Source: Dichetophora obliterata
Lineage: Eukaryota; Arthropoda; Insecta; Diptera; Sciomyzidae
Assembly: GCA_963920525.1 (NCBI GenBank)
Contig: OY986435.1
Span: 259,801,462 to 259,865,461, forward strand
Direction: 5' to 3'
Length of the DNA stretch: 64,000 bases
Shown: positions 1 through 10,384 of the stretch, one piece after another
How positions within the stretch are numbered: the stretch's first letter is position 1
Layout of the letters: each line of letters opens with the position of its first letter
Notes under the pieces: generated by a model
Told to the model about the DNA's origin: nothing
What the model saw: the letters and a program-made list of their open reading frames with translations, nothing else
Databases searched by the model: none
Translations under genes and position numbers: made by a program

Positions 1-1876
1 ATTTGCACTATATTTTGCAAAAACCACTAAATTTAAACTAATAGTTTCATTGGATTTGGCTTCACTATTAATTTTTCGTTAAAATATGGAAATTGTGCTG
101 TGATGTGCGCAATTTGTGCGCAATTTGTTATGGTGATAAAGAAGAAAAAGTAAAATTTGCTTATTCAAAAATCAAAAAAAAAAATTTAATTTGGAATGAC
201 CGGAAATGTGCTGTTATGTAGAAAGAAATATGGGAAAATTTTTTTGGAAATAATTAAATTTTTTCTCTTCAATATAGCAATTGTCGGCACTAGCGATGAC
301 CTTATTTTTAAAAAAAAATATAAATCCTAATCAGAATTTATAATCGTCTATGTCTTAAGTATATATCACACATTCCGTAAAAAGTAAACCGCAAACTAAA
401 AAAATCAGTTTAAAAAAAAAGAAAAAAAAATATCTGAGCATACATACTTGCTAAAGATGTCGAAGGAATGTGAATACCCGAAAATACGGTATTTACTATC
501 ATTTTAGTGTGTGCTCTAAAGCTGTTTTGTTTGTTTTTTTATTTTCCGTGGTAAAACAGCAATACGCTACATAAAATTAAAGTAACAGTAATTAACGAAT
601 ATGTGTATAAACTGAGGTATGACATAAAATATTAAACGAACAGTTTTGTGCACCGAACGCAACAAAAAGGACAATTTTTAAAATTGTGTAAAGCCTCCTT
701 AAAACAAATCAAAAAGAATACTTGCGAATGAAATTTTCAGAGTTGCTTTACCTGATTCAATCCTAGTTTTTCACATAAAAGTATGTGTTCTTTTACTTTT
801 GTTGCTTGCGTACTGGGAACACTTCAATGAATTTTGAGTGGATATTCAAGTGCGAAACTCTTCACAACGTACATTTTTGCTTTTTACAGTTAAATATTCT
901 ATAATATGAACCACTTAAGAATCAAAAAATATAAAAGCGTTTCACATCGACAAGCAAGAAATTAAAGAAAAACAAGATAAATCGAAACAAATTTAAGCTG
1001 AATATCTAACTAAAAGAATACCTTACCTACAAAATCAACAACTCTTCATCAAATCGAGTGATACAGACATATTGTCATCGCCAACTAGAGGATCTAAATA
1101 CATAAAAAAATTGTTTTGTAATCCAACAGTGTGAAAAATTAAGAATTCTTTTTTTCGTACATGTCCAAATACGCAACCATTTGAAACCGTACGCAGCTGA
1201 CATTTTATTTTTATAATTTTTGTTTATAACTTTTAATTAACTTAAAATATAATATTGAATTATATCGAGGGCCTATATTCATTTTCCTCTATCTGCACTT
1301 TGGGCATTTTTTTAATGCCAAAATGATGGCTGGCCTCGGTTGCATCTATGGTATTAATATTAGAACGTAAAACCAATCCTAACACCTTCTTTTAATCAAT
1401 TAAACTGAGCTTCTATCTACTAACTTGTTTTTAACTTACGACAAAAACCTGTATCTGCATTTAAAACAAATAGTTTTGAAAAGCCTATAAAGATTTTTTT
1501 TTACTTTGAAACATTTTCCTATGTTGATAGTAATATTTTCCAGGTACACTAGAATATATGACGCGCTTAAAGCAAAATAAGGAATTTTTTTTTGTGAAAG
1601 CTAGAATTCATTATAAAATTTGTGAAAGAAAAAACTATTTAAACCATGCTGTGTAGAACATCAAACAAAGTCGAAGTGTTGCAAGCGAACATAAGACGAG
1701 CATGTGCTATAAAGAAATGGGTTGCAAGGGAGATAATGTTTAGCATGTGTCCATGTAGTTGGTTTGATTGTGATGATCCCAGTTGCAAAAGAAGCCCTGC
1801 TCTATGTCTGCCGACAACATGCCTCCGAAGGACAGGAGACATGCTCGCCTCCATAACCGCTTATAAATTTTTTGTA
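1..1876. other. AT-rich non-coding DNA, probably dynein intron
   Basis: No coding exon, RNA gene or bounded transposon could be supported here. The stretch is very AT-rich with many A and T runs. Because the dynein gene is open at its 5' side at 7978, this DNA is probably part of the preceding intron, but no donor site was identified. Open frames on both strands around 1640-1996 overlap each other and resemble nothing known. Confidence 0.5.
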
Positions 1877-2798
1877 CAGGGTCCGCTAAATAACTTTTTT
1901 TTTTTTGAAAATTCTATAAAAAAAACTACTGAATATTTTCTTAAATTTATTTTTTTATTTGAAAGTACACTCCTTCCGGTTAATAAAAGAAAATAATTTC
2001 ATTCAAATGGCTGCCTCGGCTGGCCATGCAGTAGCCTACACGATCGGTGCAATTTTTAAGCACATTATCGATTGTGTGCAGCTGTATTTCACCAATGGCT
2101 TCACGAATATTGTCCTTTAAAGCGTCAATTGTCTCTGGCTTGTCGGCGTAACACTTATCTTTGAGGGCACCCCACAAATAATAGTCCAACGGTGTCAAAT
2201 CGCAGCTCCGAGGTGGCCAAACGACATCAGCTCTGCGGCTGATAATGCGATCTTCAAAATCAGGGCGCAAAACATCGAATGTAGCTTCGGCTGTGTGGCA
2301 CGTAGCGCCGTCCTGTTGAAACCAAATGTTGCCAATATCCTCCTCTTCAATTTTTGTGAACAAAAATTCGTTCAACATGGCCCGATAACGATCGCCATTG
2401 ACTATAACGGCCACTCCTTGCTCATTTTCGAAGAAAAATGGCCCAATTATGCCTCTGGACCAAAATCCGCACCAAACAGTGACTCGTTTTGGGTGCAACG
2501 GCTTTTCAATGTATGCGTGCGGGTTTTCTGTGCCCTAAATGCGCCAATTTTGCTTGTTTACATACCCGCCAAGATGAAAATGAGCTTCATCTGAAAATAT
2601 GATTTTTTTGGCAAAATCGGCATTTTCTGCATCAAAGTAATGTCGCAATATTTCCCAGCGTTGTTCAAGCGTATACACAACCATATTCGTTCAGCGGAAG
2701 GATAAAACTAATTATCTCTCAAATCAGACATGCGCTAAGTATTACCATTCACGAAATAAGCACTAGTTGAAAAAAAAAATGTAAGATGGCAGACCCTG
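1877..2798 (-). mobile_element. Mariner (DD41D, rosa-like), internally deleted
   Basis: The edges are exact: TA at 1875-1876, then CAGGGTC at 1877, and GACCCTG ending at 2798 followed by TA at 2799-2800. The inner parts of both ends agree further (GC followed by a T-rich tract). TA duplication and this size class are typical of the Tc1/mariner superfamily. The 922-bp length is short for a mariner of about 1.3 kb, which agrees with the internal loss seen in its transposase. Confidence 0.85.
1980..2684 (-). pseudogene. Mariner transposase remnant with DD41D motif
   Basis: The frame starts at a methionine at 2684 with VVYTLEQRWEILRHYF, the N-terminal helix usual in this group. It then jumps within a few residues to the catalytic core, IIFSDEAHFHLGG, so roughly the DNA-binding domain is missing. 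The three catalytic acids are visible: D in FSDEAHF, D in FQQDGATCHTA and D in TPLDYYLWG. There are 41 residues between the second and third, the spacing reported for rosa mariners of Ceratitis. A TAG at 2535-2537 replaces the tryptophan expected in the RIWGTENP region. The C-terminus ends in SHLNEIIFFY. It cannot encode an active enzyme. Confidence 0.85.
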
Positions 2799-2800
2799 TA

Positions 2801-2930
2801 TATGCATTTCCTAGGACGGCATGTCTGCCAAATGCATCTTTCGGCATTAATGCTGCATTCATACCGTAGGATGCATGCTGCATTGCTGCTACGGCAGTTC
2901 ATTTGACATACATGCCGTCCTAGGACATGC
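2801..2930. repeat. Foldback repeat with 15-bp perfect arms
   Basis: CCTAGGACGGCATGT at 2810-2824 is matched by its exact reverse complement at 2910-2924. Pairing continues imperfectly inward and outward. It abuts the right end of the mariner, so the mariner may have inserted at the edge of an older palindromic element. No target duplication was identified. Confidence 0.6.
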
Positions 2931-3010
2931 CTATAGAAAAAAGATATAAGCGGGTATGGAAGCCAGCATGTCTGCTGAATTTCCAAGTAATGTTGCCTGC
3001 AGTTGAAAAA

Positions 3011-3087
3011 TTACCATTATCCGGAGACTTGAACCTCCACCGCGTGAGTGTTAGTGCATATGCTTATCCATTCGACCATTGCAGCTG
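3011..3087 (-). repeat. tRNA-like module with A and B boxes
   Basis: On the minus strand an A box (TGGTCGAATGG) is followed about 35 bases later by a near-perfect B box (GGTTCAAGTCT, one mismatch). The spacing is right for a tRNA or tRNA-derived SINE head with an internal Pol III promoter. A convincing acceptor stem and anticodon arm were not found, so it is called tRNA-like rather than a tRNA gene. Confidence 0.5.
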
Positions 3088-3280
3088 TTAACTAATCTTC
3101 ACCTTATTTGCTTCATTAAGAATAAACGTACGAGCACAGAGTAAGATAATTAACGCGTTCGCATTGTTATTATAAGCAATTAATGCAAAATACAGAACGA
3201 AATTACTAAAAAAAACAGAATAAACTTAAAAGAAAACCAAAACAAAACTAAAAGCCATTAAGAAAAACAAAGTTGTTGTC

Positions 3281-5382
3281 CACGGCCATAGCCAGGAACG
3301 ATTACTTAGGGGCGCCGAGCAAGTTTTTGGGGGAGCTGACTTTTCAAGAAAATAAATAATTATTTATTCATAAATAACACCTATTTGCAATGCAGTGAGC
3401 CCAATGTTTTCTTTTGAAACCAAGGAATATAAAACCACGCAATCGTTAATTGGTCATTGAAGATCGTCGTATCGAATCAATTCTCGATTTTGACATGCGA
3501 TAAAGGTTTGTGTTTTTCGTTGGCCACTAAAGTTTTGACAAAGGAAAATTCTTCTCGGAACGACAATTTAATTTTTTTTAATGGTTGCAATGCATCGAAT
3601 TTAAAATTTATGCTTTAAAGTTGTTAACAGCTTTTAAGTCGTCATTATTTTTCTCAAAACGTTGATCAATTTCTGAAATACTTGAGACAATTATTTCATA
3701 ATAAATGCGCCTTACACAGTGTCTACACTTGCATTATTTTTATTGCATGCGAACTGTCAAATTGAATTAAATGAGCAATATCGCAAGTGTAGTACTGCTC
3801 ATGAAATTGCTCATATCGTGAAATTTATCTCTTGAAATATTTCTTGAGATATATTTCATGAGATGAGCTGTCACTTTTCAGTAAAATATGTAAGTGTGTG
3901 CACTTTTAAGAACCTTTCGAATGGATGAAATTATGAATTTAATAAACTTTTATAAGCAATTGAAAAATGAAATTTCATGAGATGAAGTGCCCACCTAAAT
4001 ATTATAGCATGAAATCTGGTTATCATTAAATTCTATTTGACAGTTCGCATGCAATCAAATATTGTAAGTGTAGACACTGTGTTAATGCAAAGATCACTTT
4101 CATTTTAGCAAAATTTTGTTTGCTGTTTCTATTATTCCCAATGTTTTGCAAGAAAACCCAGCAATCTAACAGCTAAAGCATTTCACCTGCACCAAGATGA
4201 AATTCCGGTGTCTTGAAAAAGATGAAGTGTCCGGTATCTTCCTTAATTCTTATCAGTGAGTTGAGAATTTGATCGAAGTCATTTTGAATTACAACAATTA
4301 ATTTGTAAAGTACCGACAATGTTGCTCGAAAAGCAGAGAAACTGTGGTCTGTTCGTACATTTTTTTTAACTTTGAAGCGACTGTTAGACGTTAAAATTAA
4401 CTTTGAAGCGACTGTTAAAATTAGACGATTTTTAATTTTTTTTATTTGGTCGAAGAACAGTCATGAGTCATAATTTTTCTTCACGATTTCGACAACGACA
4501 AGATGAAGACGGTGGTGATTTGAACCTGTGGAATGAACCTGTGGAATGAATTTCTGGAATTATTCGATTGAAAAAGTCCTGTATCAAATTCTGCAGTCCA
4601 CCTAATCGACCACTCATTACAGCAGCACCATCATAACCCTGGCCCAAAATATTTTCGAACTTAATTCCAAATTCTGTCAGTCGGTCGATAAAAAGTTTAA
4701 AGAATGCCTTAGCTGTGGCTTCATCAGCTTTTTTGAATTAAAGTAACGAACAATGTACAGAAATGCAATCGAAAATATTTCGTTCTCACTCCTATCTGTC
4801 GTATCTGCAAATCAATGCTAAATATGATTTAGCTCATTAGCACATATTTCTCGGAGATAATTTGCAATAATATTTATGATTTTATTATGCATTTGCAACG
4901 AAGTATAGACAGCATTGGTAGGCATACCATCTGGACTTATCTTTATGTTTTTGTGCTTTTCGATCATGTCTTCAAAAGGCGTAACCTTCTTCATCTCCTC
5001 GAAAAGGCAGCTTATTCTTAGCGCCAGAAACAAATTGTAGAAACAATCCCTCTGACATAATATTGTCGCTTTTCAAGGACAGTGTTGTTAAGAAGGCTCG
5101 AAATTTCTAGATTATTTTCAATACTTAAAGAATGCTCTTTCCACGCAACCATAGCAGAAAGATATATACTGCGTTAACCTTTAGTAATTAGCCTTGCGTG
5201 TAAACAACACAAATTGGCGCCTAAATTTTACTTCAAATTTTTCTGTTGAGAGCTTTTTTTCATATATTAAATTTTGAAAAATTTTCTGTTAAAATTTTGA
5301 AAAGTAGCATAGCTTTTGGGGGAGCTCGGAAAACTTTTGGGGGTGCTCATCTGCCTCCAGCACCCCCCTGGCTACGGCTGTG
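3281..5382 (-). mobile_element. hAT transposon, decayed, about 2.1 kb
   Basis: The left end reads CACGGCCATAGCCAGG and the right end is the reverse complement of CACAGCCGTAGCCAGG. They are flanked by 8-bp near-duplicates, ttgttgtc (3273-3280) and ttattgtc (5383-5390). An 8-bp duplication is the hAT hallmark. Inside, on the minus strand around 4560-4680, the conserved hAT segment FENILGQGYDGAAVMSGRLG is readable, as in DUF4371 or ZMYM-type hAT transposases. Another piece of the coding region is at 4818-5033. The reading frame is broken by stops and a nested MITE. A tandem duplication of about 30 bp lies near 4370-4430. Confidence 0.8.
3715..4081. mobile_element. MITE with TTA target duplication nested in hAT
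   Basis: Long inverted repeats begin CACAGTGTCTACACTTGC on the left and match the right end, extending about 60 bp inward with small gaps. TTA flanks both ends (3712-3714 and 4082-4084), which fits the PIF/Harbinger group. There is no coding capacity. It interrupts the hAT element, so it is the younger insertion. Confidence 0.7.
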
Positions 5383-5556
5383 TTATTGTCCCTTAAAATT
5401 AACCGGAATTTTGCATTAGCATGCATGATACTTTGTTATGATACAGTTGTATTGAATATATTCAATATATTTATGTTGTGCTATAAAAGAACTTTGTTCT
5501 TACTGTATTGATGCTTTTAGTTTATAAATAATAATAATAATAATGCACCTCACATA

Positions 5557-6506
5557 CACGCATGGACATACACGCAAAACTAATAGCCGGAAAAACGGCA
5601 CAACGCCTTACGGCAGCAGGCAACATGCACATTCAAAATTTTGGACATTGTACAATCGGAAAGGATCTACCTAGTAGCACGGACTACATGGTGCCTCGCA
5701 CGATAGTCAATTCCAAAGTACGAACTCTTCTGGGACCAAAGGACTGGTGCAAAGGTATAGAACAAGCACAGCAGGCGGTCAACATATTTACCGACGGCTC
5801 CAAAATGCCTACGGGGGTAGGTGCGGCAGTGTATTGCGCAGAGCCTAATATAAGGCAGCCATATAAACTGCCGAACCACTGCAGTATCTGCCAGGCGGAA
5901 GTATTTGCCATAAGGAAGGCTGCTGAGATAGCCCTCAGCATGGACACACATCACTCTAACATTAACATTTTCGTTGATTAAGAGTTGTACAGGAACCTCG
6001 AAAGAAGAGCCACAATAGCAGTGAATCGTAGATGGAGAGATACGACATCGTGCAAAATCTCGAAAATCATGTTCAATGCACAATGCGAAAAACGAACTCT
6101 GTTCATCTTGGCACGCCCGCGCAAAGATTGCAGGACACTAGTGGGTATGCTCACTGGTCACTGCATGACGGCAGCCCACGCGAGGAAGCTTGGCATCACC
6201 ACGGATGACAACTGCAGGAAGTGCAAGAAACCGGGCACAGTGGAGACCCTGGAGCACCTACTATGCACATGCCCCGTCCTACTTAGATCGAGACTAAAAT
6301 ACCTAGGCTCATCGACATTCCCGTCGCTTAAAGATGTAGCCAGGGTGTCTCTAGAATCCCTCCTAAGGTTTGCGAACTCAACGCAAATCTTTAAAGACTT
6401 TTAAAACAAACACAAAGGTTCCTTTTGTTCGCTACCGGTACCACTAAGGACCTGAATAGGTCTATGTGAGCCTTTACGAAGGCATCCGGTTTAACCTAAC
6501 CTAACC
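5557..6506 (+). mobile_element. 5'-truncated non-LTR retrotransposon copy
   Basis: The insertion is bounded by a perfect 16-bp duplication, taatgcacctcacata, at 5541-5556 and 6507-6522. The right end carries a tail of repeated AACCT/CCTAA units instead of poly(A). Only the 3' part of the second ORF is present: an RNase H piece and the C-terminal region. This is the normal result of incomplete target-primed reverse transcription. The presence of an RNase H domain points to the I/LOA-like side of the insect non-LTR elements. It sits next to a short TAA microsatellite (5528-5543). Confidence 0.85.
5562..6404 (+). pseudogene. RNase H and C-terminal part of non-LTR ORF2
   Basis: The first frame (to 5981) holds the RNase H motifs in order: FTDGSK with the first acid, QAEVFAIRKAA with the glutamate, and INIFVD with the next acid, then a stop. 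The continuation in another frame (5985-6404) holds the C-terminal cysteine region, CRKCKKPGTVETLEHLLCTC, with a following R-rich stretch and LG. The second half of RNase H is missing between them, so the copy has an internal deletion as well as 5' truncation. It is not functional. Confidence 0.8.
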
Positions 6507-6522
6507 TAATGCACCTCACATA

Positions 6523-7977
6523 AAAGTAAAGAGGAAGTTTTTAAAATTTAAAAAAATAGACTTCTTTGCATTAAAATTATAGCCTGCCACATTCCTTTCA
6601 TAGCAGGCCTGCTTTGTTTTTCATCTGGGATGATTTGGCAAACGGAGTATGCGTTTGCGAACAAAAGCGGAAATAAACGATAAGTGATAAATTGGTCAGC
6701 TACCAAAATGAAAATGTAATTGAAATTTTACCATTTCATTATTATGGTTATCTGAGCTGGTTAAGTTTTTAAATAAATTAAAATAGTGGAACCCAAATCC
6801 AATACACACTACAAGTTTAAAGTCTAGGAGCGTATTTTTAAGTTTACTGTCTAAAGGAGACCTATTCATGAGAATAATACACTCCTTTTTACTTGTTGTA
6901 CTTCTTTTTGACATATTTTTGAGAATTTTTTCAGAAACCAATTTACAATACACACCTCTAACTACTGCAAAAAATTATTTTATATCACTATCTTCTTTAA
7001 CAGGGAAAATTCAGCTTGTCTGTTCTTATGTTAGTTTTGTTGCTTCTGCAGGCTTAACAGTTTTTTGCCTCTCCTGAAAATTTGTGATTATTTTAGTTGT
7101 AATGGTTATGCACTGCGGGCGCGAAATGTGCTTAGATATATTTAATACTTTCTCTTTATTTTATTTTTGATTTAAAAAAAAACTGTATTTTACAACATTA
7201 ATTTATATTCATAAGCAGTGCATTGTAAACTTGATTTATTTTTTAAACTCTTATAAATAAAACTTGTTGTGCAATAGATTTATCCATGCATTCTTTACAT
7301 TTTTTTCTTGTGGGCTTCTTTTGTACTTCTTTTTGCTCTGAAAATATTGGTCACATGCTTAAAGCAACGGTATTTTTTTCGAGAAGAAGTTAAGTTAGTT
7401 ATACTGTCCATGATCAGTCTGTGCCTTGTCTGCGAGTCAGAGTTATCCACGGAAAGTTGTGGTTGGCAGCTAAGTGGAAGAGGCTTTCTGTTCGGATCAC
7501 TACCCCATATAGCACCCCAGGCCACGATAGATATTTTAAGAGATTTCCATAAAAAAAAACAGTTGGAACATCTTTAGCTTTGGTATTGGAATTTTTATAT
7601 ACCCACGTGCACTGCGTAAATGTTTAATCAACTTTGTCACTCCGTTTGTAACGACCTTGTAGTAACACCTCCTTAGTCCATTATGTCATGTCCGTCGATC
7701 TGAAACTATCGTGACGAAACACAATATATAGGTAATCTTCATCCAAACAAAAAATATATCAAGTTCAAAAACGAACTAAATCGGATGAAAACCACACCCA
7801 GCTCCCATATAAAGTGTGTTTATCAAAACGATCAAATTTGTTTGCACAATTCAATTTTTTCCAAATTCCACATCGCAAAATGGCAAAGTTAATTCAATGC
7901 TTATTTACGTTTTTTAAATTAAAAACTTGAATTATACAGACATACACAGAATTTCACTTACTTTTCTACCACCCTAG
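6523..7977. other. Intronic DNA before dynein exon
   Basis: No gene was found. Short open frames at 6696-7577 are AT-rich and overlap on both strands without recognisable motifs. A segment at about 7580-7830, with phrases such as tatacccacgtgcactgcg and repeated aaacgaactaaatcgg, looks like a dispersed repeat end but has no edges I could fix. The tract closes with a polypyrimidine-rich stretch and the acceptor accctag at 7971-7977. Confidence 0.5.
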
Positions 7978-9168
7978 GCAAGGCATCAAATGGATAAAGA
8001 ATCACTGCGGTGACTCTCTCGTCATCATACGCCTTACGCAGCGCGCCTACCTGGAGGTGCTGGAGAAATCAATATCGCACGGCGACACAGTTCTCATCGA
8101 GCAGATAGAAGAAACCATGGACACAGTATTGGAGCCGCTGCTAAGTCGCGCGCTCATCAAAAAAGGTCGCTACATACGCGTCGGCGACAAGGAAATCGAT
8201 TTCAATCCCAACTTTCGCCTAATGCTGCACACCAAACTGGCCAATCCACACTTCAAACCGGAAATGCAAGCCCAAACAACTCTTATCAATTTTACGGTTA
8301 CTCCAGATGGTCTCGAAGAGCAGTTGCTCGCCGAGGTGGTTAAAATAGAGCGTCCCGATCTGGAGCAAATGAAGACGGAGGTCACAACGCAGCAGAATAA
8401 ATTCAAAATTGCTCTAAAGCAGCTCGAAGATGAGCTGCTGGCGCGTCTAGCTTCGGCCGGAGAGAACGTCCTTGATGATCATGCTTTGGTTATCAACCTG
8501 GAAACCACCAAATGTACTGTGGACGACATCGAGCTGAAGGTCAACGAGGCACGTGCTACAACCCAACAAATTGATGAGACACGCAATATTTATCGCGCCG
8601 CCGCCAAACGTTCGGCAATATTATATTTTGTTCTAACGGACCTAAGCAAGATCAATCCTATCTACAAGTTCTCGTTGAAATCATTTATGGGCGTGTTCAA
8701 GCAAGCCATTGCAGTGGCTCCCTCCGATCGTCGCTTGGAGGTGCGCGTCGCCCATCTTGTCAACTCCATTACGTTGCAGACTTTTTTGTACACTCTACGT
8801 GGCTTGTTTGAGGTCGACAAACTGACCTTTACTTCACACATGATCCTGCGCATCATGTCGACAGCACAGCAGATCTCTAAGGATGAAATTGATTTTCTGC
8901 TGCGTTTCCCACACGATCCGAACACTCTGTCACCGCTGGATTTTGTAGGTCGCAGTGCTTGGGGCGGAATTAAGTCGCTGGCTTTAATGGATCATTTCTA
9001 TGGCATAGACAAAGACATGGAAAATTATTCGAAGCGTTGGCGGAAGTTTCTAAGCAGTGACGCACCGGAGCGTGAACAGTTTCCAGGCGAGTGGAAGCAC
9101 CGATCGCCGTTGCAAAAGCTATGTATAGTTCGAGCACTGCGTCCCGATCGCATGACGTACGCAATGCG
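7978..9168 (+). CDS. Axonemal dynein heavy chain, exon with AAA5 region
   Basis: This is the first of four visible exons of an axonemal dynein heavy chain, the ATP-driven motor that slides doublet microtubules in cilia and sperm tails. It opens after an ag at 7976-7977 with one base of a split codon, has 396 whole codons, and ends before a gtgagt donor at 9169. The protein starts QGIKWIKN and passes through NFRLMLHTKLANPHFKPEMQ and LINFTVTPDGLEEQLLAEVV, signatures of AAA5 and the segment leading to AAA6. The match is best with the outer-arm beta class (human DNAH9/11/17). In Drosophila that class includes Dhc93AB, CG3339 and kl-5. The neighbours Hmu and bigmax favour CG3339, an inference from remembered map positions. 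The 5' exons, including the tail, AAA1-4 and stalk, lie outside or were not seen. Confidence 0.93.
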
Positions 9169-9512
9169 GTGAGTTGAAATGAGTTCTCTTCTTTTACATC
9201 AAATAAGCTCTTGTGTGAAATTATCTGTACTATTATATAAAAGGAGACTCACGAAATTGATCCAGAATAAGCTCGGTAACCGCTGAACCGATTTTGATAA
9301 TTCTTTTTTTATTCGATTCCTATGATAATATAAATTGTTATAGCTTACCGAGGTTTTCGAACAATTTATTCTTTAATTATTACAAAATCACGCATTTTAT
9401 TTGATGCCTTCATTCAACCAGCAGCAAAATATAACAGCAAACAAAGCTTTTATCTCGTTGTCGCGAGAGCTTCTCTCAATATAACACGGCAGCCATGTTG
9501 TGTAGTTAACAT

Positions 9513-9656
9513 GGATTCACTGATAGCCTTCAGAATGTATTTGTGGGATTTAAAATAATGTTAATCAAGTTGAGAGCGTGCATAAATTTTTCTCTCTGAG
9601 CGAAAACTTCATATAAAAAAAAATTGCAAAACATGCTGAAGGTGATCAGTGAATCC
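9513..9656. repeat. Small foldback element, 144 bp
   Basis: GGATTCACTGATAGCCTTCA at the left is matched by the inverted sequence at the right end (CTGAAGGTGATCAGTGAATCC region) with few mismatches over about 28 bp. No coding capacity and no certain target duplication. Confidence 0.5.
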
Positions 9657-9812
9657 AGCTTTACTTTCAGGGAGATTCTTGCTTTCATACAGTGTTGATT
9701 AATTTTCTTTACAAATTTCTTGAAGGGAGTTGCCAGACTTCAGTTATAAGCATTAAGTATGTTTTGCAGCCTCGCCAGCCAGCTTTTGCCCACTTGAGAT
9801 TGTGTTAGTCTA

Positions 9813-10384
9813 TCTATACACATATATAAAAGCGTTGTGACACTGCACAGATGTTTGACAATCACGCAAGAACCACTCAACCGATTAATACGATATAGGT
9901 ATCAAACGATTTGTTATTTCAACTTAAGATGGTATGTTAGATTTGCCACGTTTACTTTTCATGCCCACTTTTTGCAAAAAATGCTATATTTCAGACAATT
10001 TTGGTCGAATGAGACTAGAATTTGGTAATCTACGTTGTATGGTTACGTTTTCTAACTTTACTTAAAATCGGCATGACCCACTTTAGTTAAGTCCACTTTT
10101 CGGGGGATAAACTTATAGTAAAGCAAAGCGCACTAGGTTTAAGCTCAATTGGGCTGAAATTCTGGCATTCTATTGTTTCGAGTATGAGATGGTTTAAGTG
10201 AAAAAATTTAGCCACACCCCCATTACCGCCCAGAATTAAACGAAAATTGTATATTTCGAACGGTTTTTCGGCTAATTTCGGTAATTCGGCTACTTTCGGC
10301 AACTGCACTAAAAATGGCGAATATATAATCGTATATAGCAGTAAGGTGGTCTGCGGCAGGACAACGTCTGCCGGGCAATACTAT
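9813..10384 (+). mobile_element. Non-autonomous Helitron-like element
   Basis: The 5' end (A then TCTATACACATATATAAAAG) and the 3' end (ACAACGTCTGCCGGGCAATA then CTAT) match the family seen at 59272-60755, which has the same GTCTKCCGGGGAATACTAG terminus. The body shares phrases such as cggcaactgcactaaaaatgg and gacccactttagttaa with that copy. The final CTAG appears mutated to CTAT. No protein is encoded. Confidence 0.6.

Noticed and set aside
1646..1996. Plus-strand 116-codon frame with several cysteines
   Set aside because: It overlaps an equally long minus-strand frame, has no recognised motif and runs into the mariner end; probably chance.
5667..6083. Minus-strand 138-codon frame
   Set aside because: It is antisense to the RNase H region of the non-LTR copy.
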